Assembly (NCBI GenBank): GCA_943787785.1
Contig: CALSNT010000006.1
Span: forward strand, 62,001 to 126,000
Length of the DNA: 64,000 bases
Source of the DNA: an uncultured Paracoccaceae bacterium
GTDB taxonomy: Bacteria > Pseudomonadota > Alphaproteobacteria > Rhodobacterales > Rhodobacteraceae
Direction of reading: 5' to 3'
In this document: piece by piece, positions 34,668 through 43,384 of the stretch
How the letters are laid out: the number at the start of each line of letters is the position of its first letter
How positions within the stretch are numbered: position 1 is the stretch's first letter
Program-made: the position numbers and the translations under genes
Notes under the pieces: model-generated
Told to the model about the DNA's origin: nothing
The model's database searches: none
The model's input: only the letters and a program-made list of their open reading frames with translations

Positions 34668-35974
34668 AGACGCAAGTCCGACATTTCCGGCGGCAACAGA
34701 CCCTTCAGATCATAAATCAGCGCGTCCGGCTTGCCAAAAGCGCGCAGCCGATCGGGGCCGAGCGCGCGGAAGGCGTCATGCGCCACGGCCATTATCACAG
34801 CATCGTACAGGCCGGTTGCGGGATGCGCGACCAGATCGACACCGCACTCTGTCTGTGCAGCCCTCGGGTCGGCCTGAGGATCATGGACATCAACGTCGAG
34901 GCAGTAGTCTTTCAGTTCCTCCAAGAGCCCCATCACACCGGTATTGCGCAGATCGGGACAGTTCTCTTTGAATGTCAGCCCCAAAACCAGAATGCGCGCA
35001 GCTGCAACGTCGCGTCCGCTGGCCAGCATAGCTTTCACCAACCGAGCCGCGCACCATGTGCCCATCCGGTCATTCAAACGTCGCCCGGCCAGGATTACTT
35101 CGGGCTCGTGGCCCGCTTCACGCGCCTTGTGCGTCAGGTAATATGGATCGACGCCAATACAGTGACCCCCTACAAGACCGGGCCGGAACGGCAGGAAATT
35201 CCACTTGGTCCCGGCAGCTTGCAGCACCGCCTCGGTGTCCAGCTCCAGTCGATCGAAGATTATCGCCAACTCGTTCACCAGTGCGATGTTGAGGTCGCGT
35301 TGCGTGTTCTCGATCACTTTAGCCGCCTCGGCGACGCGAATGCTGGGAGCGCGGTGGGTACCGGCGGTGATGATCTGCCGGTAGAGCGCGTCCACCAAGT
35401 CCGCCGCTTCCGGGGTCGAGCCAGAGGTGACTTTGACCACGTTCTGCAGTCGGTGCTCGCGGTCACCGGGATTAGTTCGTTCTGGCGAATAGCCGACCCA
35501 AAAATCCCGATTCAGGCGAAGACCAGAAGCGTGTTCCAGCACAGGAACACAGTCCTCTTCGGTTGCGCCGGGGTAGACAGTGCTTTCAATGACAACCAAA
35601 TCGCCGGGGGACATGGCCTCGCCGACCACCCGGCACGCTCCAAGCAATGGGCTGAGGTCGGGACGTTTGTGGGCGTCAATCGGCGTCGGGACGGTCAGGA
35701 TATAGCAATTCGCAGCCGCCAATTTTTCGGGCCTGTCGGTCAGGCGAAGTGGCTGCTTGCGGGCCTCTGACAGGCGCGGCTCCGAGATTTCGCCAGTTGT
35801 ATCACGCCCAGCGCGCAATTCACCGACACGATCTGTCGATAGATCAAATCCGATTGTGGGTCCGGTCCCGCCCAGAGCTATCGCTAATGGCAGGCCAACA
35901 TAGCCCAGCCCGATTACCGCCGGGCGAAGATCCTCTAGCCTCGGCAAATCGATGCCTTCGACATGCTTTGGCAT
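34664..35974 (-). CDS. UDP-sugar 6-dehydrogenase (TviB/WbpA type)
   Basis: With the ATG at 35974 the protein has a 20-residue lead and then AVIGLGYVGLPLAIALG (NAD-binding). The catalytic and substrate regions follow: VVIESTVYPGATEE, YSPERTNPGD, RPGLVGGHCIGVDPYYLTH with the catalytic Cys, and GLTFKENCPDLRN. This set belongs to the dehydrogenases that oxidise UDP-GlcNAc or UDP-ManNAc to the uronic acid, as in Vi antigen. The 4-epimerase upstream could act on the product. A longer frame reaches 36100 but its extra residues look non-coding. Part of the minus-strand operon. Confidence 0.9.
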   Translation of the reverse strand: MPKHVEGIDLPRLEDLRPAVIGLGYVGLPLAIALGGTGPTIGFDLSTDRVGELRAGRDTTGEISEPRLSEARKQPLRLTDRPEKLAAANCYILTVPTPIDAHKRPDLSPLLGACRVVGEAMSPGDLVVIESTVYPGATEEDCVPVLEHASGLRLNRDFWVGYSPERTNPGDREHRLQNVVKVTSGSTPEAADLVDALYRQIITAGTHRAPSIRVAEAAKVIENTQRDLNIALVNELAIIFDRLELDTEAVLQAAGTKWNFLPFRPGLVGGHCIGVDPYYLTHKAREAGHEPEVILAGRRLNDRMGTWCAARLVKAMLASGRDVAAARILVLGLTFKENCPDLRNTGVMGLLEELKDYCLDVDVHDPQADPRAAQTECGVDLVAHPATGLYDAVIMAVAHDAFRALGPDRLRAFGKPDALIYDLKGLLPPEMSDLRL

Positions 35975-36139
35975 AGTCAATTTGGCGATACGCGCCTGAC
36001 CAACGATTTCCATTCCCCTCGACCGGCACACCATCCCCACGGTGCTTTCCGGCGAACACGCAGAATGTCGAAATGACCGGGAGACACCCGGCATGGCCAC
36101 GTGTCCGACGCTGCCGCCCCCTTTGGTGAGGGCAGTGGG

Positions 36140-36164
36140 TTAACAGAGCGTTAACATCCGTTAA
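36140..36164. promoter_or_regulatory. CtrA-box-like TTAA-N7-TTAA with a third half-site
   Basis: TTAA at 36140-36143 and 36151-36154 are separated by 7 bases, the CtrA consensus. A third TTAA (36161-36164) and a GTTACC at 36171 continue the ~10-11-base phasing. The site lies between the epimerase stop and the dehydrogenase start, suitable for controlling the polysaccharide operon. Binding itself is inferred. Confidence 0.5.
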
Positions 36165-36220
36165 TTGAGTGTTACCGGGTGACGATCTCGGCAGGGTTGT
36201 GGCGCAACCGCACATTGAGA

Positions 36221-37264
36221 TCAGCGCGTTTCGGCCCAATCCTGATACCAGGAGACGAATTGTGCGATGCCTGATGCGATGTCTGTCTTCGGACGATAGT
36301 CAGTCAGCTGTTGAAGCAATGTGGCGTCGGCCCATGTTGCAGGCACGTCGCCTTTCTGCATATCCATTAGGTTGCGCTGGGCTTTGACGCCCAGTTCAGC
36401 CTCGATGGCGTCGATAAAATCGGTCAAGCGCACCTTGTCCGAATTGCCGATATTGACCACACGCCAGGGTGCGACGGGACTGAGACTATCGCCCGGCTCG
36501 ATCTTATCTGCACTTTCCGGGCGCTCTGGCACCACGTCGATCAGGAGCCGGATCGCCCGGACCAGATCGTCGACATAGGTGAAGTCGCGCCACATCTCGC
36601 CGTGATTGTAAACGTCGATTGCCTCGCCCTTGGTCATTGCATCGACGAATTTAAACAACGCCATGTCTGGGCGACCCCATGGCCCATAGACTGTGAAAAA
36701 GCGGAACATCGTGGTGGGGATGCTCCAAAGATGAGCATAGGAATGGCTCATCGCTTCAGCCGCTTTCTTAGTCGCCGCATAGAGTGTCAGCGGCAGGTCA
36801 GCCTTTTGGGTCTCGGCGTAAGGCATCTGGGCATTCGCACCATAAACGCTGCTGGTCGACGCCATGAGCAGGTGAGCTATCTCCAGTTCGCGCGCCAGTT
36901 CCATCACATTGAATGTGCCGACCAGGTTGGAATCGATGTAGGCCCGTGGGTTTTCCAGACTATATCTGACTCCCGCCTGCGCGGCGAGATGGACGATAAC
37001 GTCGGGGGCGAAATCGGCTGCAACCGCTTGCAGCGACGCGAAGTCTTCGAGCATCGCCTCGGATGCCGAAAACCCCTCGGTCTGAAACAGCATGGCATGA
37101 CGGCGACGTTTCAGGGACACGTCGTAATAGTCGGTCATCCCATCGAAACCGTGAACGCGAAACCCTTCGGTCAGCAGTACGCGCGCCAAATGATAGCCGA
37201 TAAACCCGGCGGTTCCTGTAATCAGAACCCGTGTGCCGGGCGGGAATGGAGGCTGTGGGGCCAA
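36221..37264 (-). CDS. UDP-glucuronate 4-epimerase-like SDR
   Basis: A 347-residue extended SDR: RVLITGTAGFIGYHLARVLL, HLAAQAGVRYSLENP, MASTSSVYG, the YAATK catalytic motif and FRFFTVYGPWGRPDMALF, which is the signature of bacterial GAE/LspL enzymes. It would interconvert UDP-GlcA and UDP-GalA, or act on the product of the nearby dehydrogenase. First gene of the minus-strand operon as far as visible. Confidence 0.92.
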   Translation of the reverse strand: MAPQPPFPPGTRVLITGTAGFIGYHLARVLLTEGFRVHGFDGMTDYYDVSLKRRRHAMLFQTEGFSASEAMLEDFASLQAVAADFAPDVIVHLAAQAGVRYSLENPRAYIDSNLVGTFNVMELARELEIAHLLMASTSSVYGANAQMPYAETQKADLPLTLYAATKKAAEAMSHSYAHLWSIPTTMFRFFTVYGPWGRPDMALFKFVDAMTKGEAIDVYNHGEMWRDFTYVDDLVRAIRLLIDVVPERPESADKIEPGDSLSPVAPWRVVNIGNSDKVRLTDFIDAIEAELGVKAQRNLMDMQKGDVPATWADATLLQQLTDYRPKTDIASGIAQFVSWYQDWAETR

Positions 37265-37355
37265 TGCGAAAGGTCCGCGGTTCGGAAGTTCCGTCAGGTT
37301 CTTAACTTGCGATTGGCCTCAAGAACACCGTCAAATCACGCTGCTGAAACGCGCA

Positions 37356-37688
37356 TCAGAGTTCTGCAAAGGCATGCACTTGCCGCCGTTGAGGCTGGCC
37401 CGGCTTCTGCCAGGCTGGCATGTGTCGCAGAATCGACAGCTCCTTCGTGTTTAGCGCCCGAGTGAACCGCACGCCGATCATCTCACCGCGCGCCCAGCGC
37501 ACGATTGCGCCAAGTGGCTTTTCCATGATCCAAAGAGTGACCGAGTCCTCTGCCTGCAAGTCCGACGGACCGCATTCGACACGCGCACCTTCCGGTGTGA
37601 CGTCCCGCAGGACAACCCGCGCGCGGGATTCTCCGATTTTCAGGTCGGATTTGTATGAACAGGGATGACGTCTGGCACGGAATTTCAT
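37356..37688 (-). CDS. PilZ-domain protein
   Basis: The 110-residue protein starts KFRARRHPCSYKSDL and has VVLRDVTPEGARVE, the D-x-S/T-x-x-G element of PilZ beta barrels, and an IMEKPLGAIVRWARGEMIGVRF core. The N-terminal RxxxR-like stretch that binds cyclic di-GMP is partly kept (ARRHP). Cytoplasmic, single domain. Its position next to the polysaccharide operon would suit c-di-GMP control of secretion, but the link is inference. Confidence 0.75.
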   Translation of the reverse strand: MKFRARRHPCSYKSDLKIGESRARVVLRDVTPEGARVECGPSDLQAEDSVTLWIMEKPLGAIVRWARGEMIGVRFTRALNTKELSILRHMPAWQKPGQPQRRQVHAFAEL

Positions 37689-37875
37689 AGCCGCCTCGCT
37701 ATTTTATTTAACTCGGCTGAGCGTAGGAAGCGCTAGATTAACAATGCGATGACGCAGTATGGAGATTTGCGCGTGAATTGAATCGATTTGATCTGAGCTG
37801 CAATGTGATCAAGTCAGTTGCCACGGCGTAAGCTGGCGCTAGGGTCTAAAGGCGTAACCCAACAAGGTCCGCCAA

Positions 37876-38991
37876 ATGCTCGGCACTCAAACGATCAGCG
37901 ACCTCTCAGTCCACTGTGTCCATATCCCGGCAAAGGCCGTCCACTCGCATGGATCCGGCGACGTTGCCGGGATTAACGTCGCGATATTGGAACTGACCAC
38001 GGATGCAGGGCTGACGGGCTGGGGTGAGGCATCGCCCTGGCCAGTGTTTACCGGAACGGTTGATGGGGCTGCGGCTGCGCTTAACGCCCATCTGGGTCCG
38101 CATCTGATTGGCGCAGATCCAGTGCTGGTCGGACATCATATGGCACTGGCTGATCGCCTGCTGGTGGGCCATCCGGAAGCAAAGGCGGCGCTGGAATGTG
38201 CCTTGCTGGACTTGACCGGACAGATTGTCGGCCTGCCGATTGCCGAGTTGGTCGGAGGCCGTCACCGCGACACGATTCCGCTGAGTTTCTCGGTCGCCAA
38301 TCCCGATTTCGACACTGATCTTGCCGATATCGCCGCTTTGGTGGCGGATGGGGTGCGCATCCTGAAGCTTAAGACCGGCTTCAACGACCATGCATTCGAC
38401 CTGATGCGTTTGCAAAAGCTGCGCGAGATTTATGACGACACGCTCAGCCTGCGCATCGACTACAATCAGGGCTTGCCCGCTTATGATGCAGTGCGCTGCA
38501 TCCGCGATCTTGAGGCATTCCGCCCAACCTTCGTCGAGCAGCCGGTGAAGATGCACGAACGCGCGGCTCTGGCGGCGATTACTGCCGCCGTTGATGTGCC
38601 GATCATGGCAGACGAGTCGGTGTTCAACCCGGTTCAGGCGCTAGAGGGCGCGGGGATGCGCCTGGCCGACATTTTCTCGCTTAAGATCATGAAATCGGGT
38701 GGCATCCGTCGCGCGCTGGAGGTCGCAACGATTGCGCGTGCCGCCGGCATCGACGTCTACGGTGGCTGCATGTTTGAAACTGGCATCGCCCACGCGGCGG
38801 GCGCGCATCTGATGGCCGCCGTTCCGGACCTGAAGCTGGGCTGCGAGTTTTATATGCCGACATATTATGCCGCCGACGATCTTCTGCGCGAACCGTTTCC
38901 GGTCAGGGCTGGACTCGTGACGGTACCCACTGATCCAGGACTGGGTGTGAAGGTGGATAGAACCAAGCTGGAGAAGTATCGAACGGCGTAA
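37876..38991 (+). CDS. Enolase-superfamily enzyme (mandelate racemase / muconate lactonizing type)
   Basis: A 371-residue protein. The alpha/beta barrel shows the KxK base motif in RILKLKTGF, metal ligands in LRIDYNQG (Asp), FVEQPV (Glu) and IMADESVF (Asp), and the second base Lys in LKIMKSGG, as in muconate cycloisomerase-like enzymes. Substrate is not clear; related sequences include dipeptide epimerases and hydroxyproline-betaine epimerases. It stands alone on the plus strand, outside the polysaccharide operon. Confidence 0.88.
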   Translation: MLGTQTISDLSVHCVHIPAKAVHSHGSGDVAGINVAILELTTDAGLTGWGEASPWPVFTGTVDGAAAALNAHLGPHLIGADPVLVGHHMALADRLLVGHPEAKAALECALLDLTGQIVGLPIAELVGGRHRDTIPLSFSVANPDFDTDLADIAALVADGVRILKLKTGFNDHAFDLMRLQKLREIYDDTLSLRIDYNQGLPAYDAVRCIRDLEAFRPTFVEQPVKMHERAALAAITAAVDVPIMADESVFNPVQALEGAGMRLADIFSLKIMKSGGIRRALEVATIARAAGIDVYGGCMFETGIAHAAGAHLMAAVPDLKLGCEFYMPTYYAADDLLREPFPVRAGLVTVPTDPGLGVKVDRTKLEKYRTA

Positions 38992-39053
38992 ACAAACTGC
39001 TCACTGGGATTGCATGGCTCCCTCAGCAGTCAATTTGCCGACCAACCCTTCCC

Positions 39054-39605
39054 TCAGCGTGGACTGCGCTTCGCCAGAATCCTCTGCAACGTCCGGCGGT
39101 GCATGTTCAGCCGACGCGCGGTTTCGCTGACGTTGCGGTCGCATTGCTCGTAGACGCGCTGAATGTGCTCCCAGCGAACCCGATCTGCGCTCATGGGGTT
39201 CTCAGGCGGCGGCGGCAGCGAGTCACCCTGGGCAAGCAATGCCGCCACAACGTCATTGGCGTCAGCCGGCTTTGAGAGGTAATCAACTGCACCTACCTTG
39301 ACGGCCGCCACCGCTGTTGCAATTGCACCGTAGCCGGTCAGCACAATCACCCGGCAGTCAGGACGGGCCTCGTGAAGGGCCTCGACAACATCCAACCCAT
39401 TGCCGTCATTCAAACGCAGATCAACCACTGCATATGCAGGCGGCTTTTCCCGAGCCAGCTTGATCCCCTCGGCAACGGTTTCGGACATGGCCACGTCAAA
39501 TCCACGTTTTTCCATCGCCCGACCAAGCCGGCGAAGAAACGCCTCATCATCATCGACCAGCAACAACGAAGGATCGGCGCCGATCTGGTTTTCCGCATTT
39601 GTCAT
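39054..39605 (-). CDS. regA: Redox response regulator RegA/PrrA/ActR
   Basis: With the ATG at 39605 the regulator is 183 residues, the family length. The receiver domain has LLVDDDEAFLRRL, the phosphoryl acceptor Asp62 in AVVDLRLNDG, VLTGYGAIATAVAAVKVGAVDYLSKPA (conserved Thr and Lys), a four-proline linker (LPPPPEN) and a Fis-type helix-turn-helix in NVSETARRLNMHRRTLQRIL. The RegA group controls photosynthesis, respiration, carbon and nitrogen fixation according to redox state. Divergent from regB; the usual intervening senC gene is absent. Confidence 0.96.
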   Translation of the reverse strand: MTNAENQIGADPSLLLVDDDEAFLRRLGRAMEKRGFDVAMSETVAEGIKLAREKPPAYAVVDLRLNDGNGLDVVEALHEARPDCRVIVLTGYGAIATAVAAVKVGAVDYLSKPADANDVVAALLAQGDSLPPPPENPMSADRVRWEHIQRVYEQCDRNVSETARRLNMHRRTLQRILAKRSPR

Positions 39606-39709
39606 GGCTGATCCCCGTCCTTGTTCCACAATTCAATTCCTGCAACGACTGGGCCGCCCGGATTATCGCGGCTAAGCTACGTTAGTCGTTTGGAATTGAA
39701 CAGGTCACG

Positions 39710-41065
39710 GTGGCGATGTCCGGTCAGGATAGCACACTACTTCTGCCTCGCGTCAGGGGCGATTGGGTCCGTCTGCGGACGCTGACGGTACTGCGTTGGA
39801 TTGCTGTTACTGGTCAGATCACGGCGATTTTCGTTGCGATTCTGGTGTTCCGGCTGGATTTGAGCCTTGGCCTGATCCTTGTCGCTGTTGGCGCGTCAGT
39901 GGCGGCCAATTTAGTGGCGATCCTAGTCTACCCACGCAACACGCGCCTATCCGAGAACGAACTTCTGGGGATGTTGCTGTTCGATGCGGCGCAATTGTCG
40001 GCGCTGCTGGCGCTTGCCGGAGGTCTTAATAATCCATTTGCGCTGTTACTGCTGGTTCCTGTGACGATCTCGGCGACCGCGCTCAGGCCGCGTTCCACGG
40101 TGTTGCTGGGCGCGGCGGCGATATTAATGATTTCGCTTGTGGCCGTCTGGCATATTCCCCTGCGCACGACGGAGGGGACGGTGCTGCAAATGCCACCGTT
40201 GTTTGTCTGGGGGTTCTGGGTGGCTATTGTCATCGGCGTGATGTTCTTGGCGGTTTACGCACGCCGCGTCACAGCTGAAGTGCACGCCATGTCCGACGCT
40301 TTGGCCGCCACCCAGATGGCTTTGGCGCGCGAGCAGAAGCTGACCGATCTTGGCGGTGTAGTTGCGGCCGCCGCACACGAACTTGGAACGCCGTTGGCGA
40401 CGATAAAACTCGCCAGTAGCGAGTTGGTGGATGAGCTAGAAAACAGACCCGAACTCGCCGCGGATGCGTCGTTGATCCGCGAACAGGCCGACCGGTGTCG
40501 CGATATCCTGCGCTCGATGGGCCAAACCGGGAAGGACGATCTGCATTTGCGGATTGCTCCGCTTGGTCAGGTGGCGCGTGATGCGGCAGAACCTCACGCG
40601 CGGCGAGGGCGAGTGATCGCCTATGATATCGCCCCCGGCGAGGGAGGGGCCGAGGTCGAGCCGACGATTCATCGCAGACCGGAAATCATTCACGGCCTGC
40701 GAAATCTGACGCAAAACGCGGTCGATTTCGCCACTCAGCAAGTGCAGATAAAGATGCGCTGGACCGATATGGAGATTTCGATTGCCATCACAGATGACGG
40801 GCCGGGCTTCCCACCTCAGATCCTGGGGCGTATCGGCGATCCTTTTGTCCGACATCCGGACACGGCCCGGCCGGGCTATGATGGAATGGGATTAGGTCTT
40901 TTCATCGCAAAAACGCTTTTGGAACGTAGCGGGGCCGTTTTGGAGTTCAGCAATATCAATGTGCCGTCAGGTAACAGCGGCGCGCGAGTCACAGTAACTT
41001 GGCCCATTCAAAAACTTGCCGCTGATCGCGCGCCGCTTGGACAAAACCAAAAACTCGAAGTGTAG
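39710..41065 (+). CDS. regB: Redox sensor histidine kinase RegB/PrrB/ActS
   Basis: A 451-residue kinase with six membrane helices (residues ~25-185), the quinone-binding heptapeptide GGLNNPF at ~104-110, the phosphorylated His223 in AAAHELGTPLATIKLA, the redox-active Cys263 in EQADRCRDIL, and N/G boxes NLTQNAVDFA, DDGPGFP and GLGLFIAKTLLERSGA. The 40-residue spacing between His and Cys equals that in characterised RegB proteins. It is the cognate kinase of regA, transcribed divergently 104 bases away. Confidence 0.97.
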   Translation: MAMSGQDSTLLLPRVRGDWVRLRTLTVLRWIAVTGQITAIFVAILVFRLDLSLGLILVAVGASVAANLVAILVYPRNTRLSENELLGMLLFDAAQLSALLALAGGLNNPFALLLLVPVTISATALRPRSTVLLGAAAILMISLVAVWHIPLRTTEGTVLQMPPLFVWGFWVAIVIGVMFLAVYARRVTAEVHAMSDALAATQMALAREQKLTDLGGVVAAAAHELGTPLATIKLASSELVDELENRPELAADASLIREQADRCRDILRSMGQTGKDDLHLRIAPLGQVARDAAEPHARRGRVIAYDIAPGEGGAEVEPTIHRRPEIIHGLRNLTQNAVDFATQQVQIKMRWTDMEISIAITDDGPGFPPQILGRIGDPFVRHPDTARPGYDGMGLGLFIAKTLLERSGAVLEFSNINVPSGNSGARVTVTWPIQKLAADRAPLGQNQKLEV

Positions 41066-41120
41066 GTTTGGGCCAGTTTCCCGCTGTCGCGGCAATCAGT
41101 CGTCTCAACGCCACGTTGCG

Positions 41121-41135
41121 TTAACCCGCTGTTAA
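41121..41135. promoter_or_regulatory. CtrA box, TTAA-N7-TTAA
   Basis: TTAACCCGCTGTTAA has two TTAA half-sites with the exact 7-base CtrA spacing, 48 bases before the PAS-domain gene start. In Rhodobacterales CtrA regulates motility, signalling and gene transfer agent genes. Confidence 0.55.
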
Positions 41136-41183
41136 TCTTCCTGAACGGATGATGACCGCGGGGAAACGGTATGTGGACGAGGT

Positions 41184-42779
41184 ATGGTTGAGGCAGATGC
41201 CTTTTTGGCCTTCTGGGTCGCAGTTGGCGCGATTCTGGCTGCTTTCGGCGGGTTGTTTCTAACTGCGCTGCTGAGCCAAAACGCCCGCAATGCGCCTCGA
41301 CCTCCAGAGCGCCCCGAAGAAGGTGCTGTGTTTCTGTTTGCAGACGATCACGTTCTGGACGCCACACCCCAGGCCCGTCAGATATTATCCGCGTCTCCGA
41401 ATGAAGGATCAGATTGGGAACGCTTGACCCGCTTGCTGACACACCAATTGCCTGAAATGGCGGATGCGCGTGACCGGGCCATCGCCGGAGGGCGTACGAC
41501 ATTGCTGTCAGTGGATGGCTCAACACGTGTCGTACTTGTTGCCAGCGACGACGTGCTGCGCGTGACAATTACACATGTTGAAACCGCCGAAGCGACCTTG
41601 GAAGTCGATCGCCTGAGCCTTGCCGCGGCCCAGCGGGAATTGGAAGCGCTACGCACAATTGCCGATGGAGTTCCCTGGCTCGTCTGGCGCGAAACCACTG
41701 CGGGCCGAAACGGGACAGTACAGATCACCTGGGCCAACGGCGCCTATTTGGATCTTGCGACCGATATGACCCGGCAGAAGGACACCTGGCCACCTCCGTG
41801 CCTATTCGACACCAAAAATGCGCGAGAAGGGTTCGGTGATCCGCGTCGAATGGCGCTGCAACACACTGGTCTGGTTGCAAGCGACTGGTTCACGGTTTTT
41901 GCCAAACCGCTTTCTGACGGAGTACTATACACAGCTATCAGTGCCGCGCGCGAGGTCGAGGCTGACGCTGCCCTTGGTGCATTCCGACAGACACTGACTC
42001 AGGCATTTGCAAGCCTCGACACTGGCCTCGCGATCTTCGATCAGTCGCGGGCGCTGACGCTGTTCAACCCGGCTCTGACAGAAATTCTTTCATTGCCCGT
42101 CGAATTTGTCACAGCCAAGCCCACTCTGTATTCCTTTCTGGACCGACTGCGCGAAGATCGCCGCATGCCAGAACCACGCAACTACAAGGACTGGCGCGAA
42201 AAGCTGACCGAGCTGGAAGGCGGGGCCAGCGGTCACGGCTATGCAGCGACTTGGACGCTGGCTGACGGACAAGTTTTGGAGGTTGTGGGTCGACCGCACG
42301 GAAACGGAGCCTTCGCACTTATCTTCAAGGATATCACATCCGAGATCGGCCTGACCCGGCAATTTCGAGCCGAATTGGACTTGAACCAGGCCGTTCTCGA
42401 TTCTCTGGAAGAGGCGTTGGTGATATTCGACTCCAACGGGGTTTTGACCATTTCAAATGCGGCATATGCGACCATGTGGGACGTAGATCCTGGGACCTCT
42501 TTGCACGACATTACCTTGCCCGAAGCGATGCAACGATGGAATGCGCGAACGGCGGCGACGCCAGCCTGGCAGCAGCTTAGGTCCTTTGCGTACGCAACCA
42601 GCGAGCGCTCAGGCTGGAAAGACACGCTTCGGATGAACGACGGGCGTGCGCTGGATATTCGGGTTGCGCCGCTGGCCGGAGGCGCAACCCTGGTGGCCTT
42701 CCGGATCGGGACCGCGGGCGGGCGTCAGCCCGTCGATGTCGCTCATTTGGATAAGCGCGTGGCTGGCTCATCCGGTTAG
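41184..42779 (+). CDS. Membrane-anchored PAS-domain protein without kinase domain
   Basis: The 531-residue protein has one N-terminal membrane helix (residues ~8-30), two recognisable PAS folds (ASLDTGLAIFDQSRALTLFNPAL around 270-295 and DSLEEALVIFDSNGVLTISN around 405-425) and probably another upstream (WLVWRETTAGRNGTV). No His-kinase, GGDEF or EAL module follows; it ends after the last PAS region. Such PAS-7-type proteins next to regB and tsaE occur in this family, but a role has not been established. An ATG with GAGG closely upstream is used. Confidence 0.8.
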   Translation: MVEADAFLAFWVAVGAILAAFGGLFLTALLSQNARNAPRPPERPEEGAVFLFADDHVLDATPQARQILSASPNEGSDWERLTRLLTHQLPEMADARDRAIAGGRTTLLSVDGSTRVVLVASDDVLRVTITHVETAEATLEVDRLSLAAAQRELEALRTIADGVPWLVWRETTAGRNGTVQITWANGAYLDLATDMTRQKDTWPPPCLFDTKNAREGFGDPRRMALQHTGLVASDWFTVFAKPLSDGVLYTAISAAREVEADAALGAFRQTLTQAFASLDTGLAIFDQSRALTLFNPALTEILSLPVEFVTAKPTLYSFLDRLREDRRMPEPRNYKDWREKLTELEGGASGHGYAATWTLADGQVLEVVGRPHGNGAFALIFKDITSEIGLTRQFRAELDLNQAVLDSLEEALVIFDSNGVLTISNAAYATMWDVDPGTSLHDITLPEAMQRWNARTAATPAWQQLRSFAYATSERSGWKDTLRMNDGRALDIRVAPLAGGATLVAFRIGTAGGRQPVDVAHLDKRVAGSSG

Positions 42780-42862
42780 CATCTGTATGACACGACAATG
42801 AATCGTCCGCAGCTTCACGAATTGCGATTCAGTCCCTGACGGACCTGCGCTAAGCTGGTTTC

Positions 42863-43384
42863 ATGAGTTCCGCTATCTCCACCCCCGAGACCGAAGCCCT
42901 GATTTGGAAATGCTTTTTACCGTCACCCGAAGCAACGAATGCTTTGGCTGAGCGGCTTGCACCGATTCTGGGGGCCGGAGATGCCGTGATGCTTTCAGGG
43001 CCAATCGGTGCGGGAAAAACCCATTTCGCACGCGCTCTGATCCAAGCGCGACTGAAGGCCGTTGATATCTGGGAAGATGTCCCCTCGCCCACCTTCACAC
43101 TGGTTCAAACTTATCAGGCAGACGAACTCGAGATATGGCATGCCGATCTCTACCGCCTCGGTGGTCCGGCGGATGTCGATGAACTTGGTCTTTTCGAGGC
43201 TTTCGACATGGCGCTGACCCTTGTGGAGTGGCCCGAACGTCTTGGGTCCGAGCGACCGGCGCAGCGACTGGAATTGAGATTTGAAACGGGTCAGGAAGTC
43301 GGGCAGCGCAACCTGACGGCACTGGCTTTTGGATCAAAATGGCACCGGCGCGAAGCCGCTCTGTCGGAGCTGTTTCGTGGCTGA
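42863..43384 (+). CDS. tsaE: tRNA threonylcarbamoyladenosine biosynthesis ATPase TsaE
   Basis: A 173-residue P-loop ATPase: MLSGPIGAGKTHFARALI (Walker A ~residue 42), DVPSPTFTLVQTYQ and IWHADLYRL, GLFEAFDMALTLVEWPERLG, typical of TsaE. It works with TsaB and TsaD on t6A37 modification in tRNA. The end overlaps the GTG start of the nucleotidyltransferase by 8 bases, so the genes are coupled. Confidence 0.95.
   Translation: MSSAISTPETEALIWKCFLPSPEATNALAERLAPILGAGDAVMLSGPIGAGKTHFARALIQARLKAVDIWEDVPSPTFTLVQTYQADELEIWHADLYRLGGPADVDELGLFEAFDMALTLVEWPERLGSERPAQRLELRFETGQEVGQRNLTALAFGSKWHRREAALSELFRG

Noticed and set aside
34778-35770. 330-residue plus-strand frame opposite the UDP-sugar dehydrogenase
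   Set aside because: The minus strand encodes a complete conserved enzyme; the plus frame has no recognisable domain.
37795-37822. FNR/Anr box before the enolase-superfamily gene
   Set aside because: TTGAT and GATCAA are present but their spacing does not match TTGAT-N4-ATCAA.
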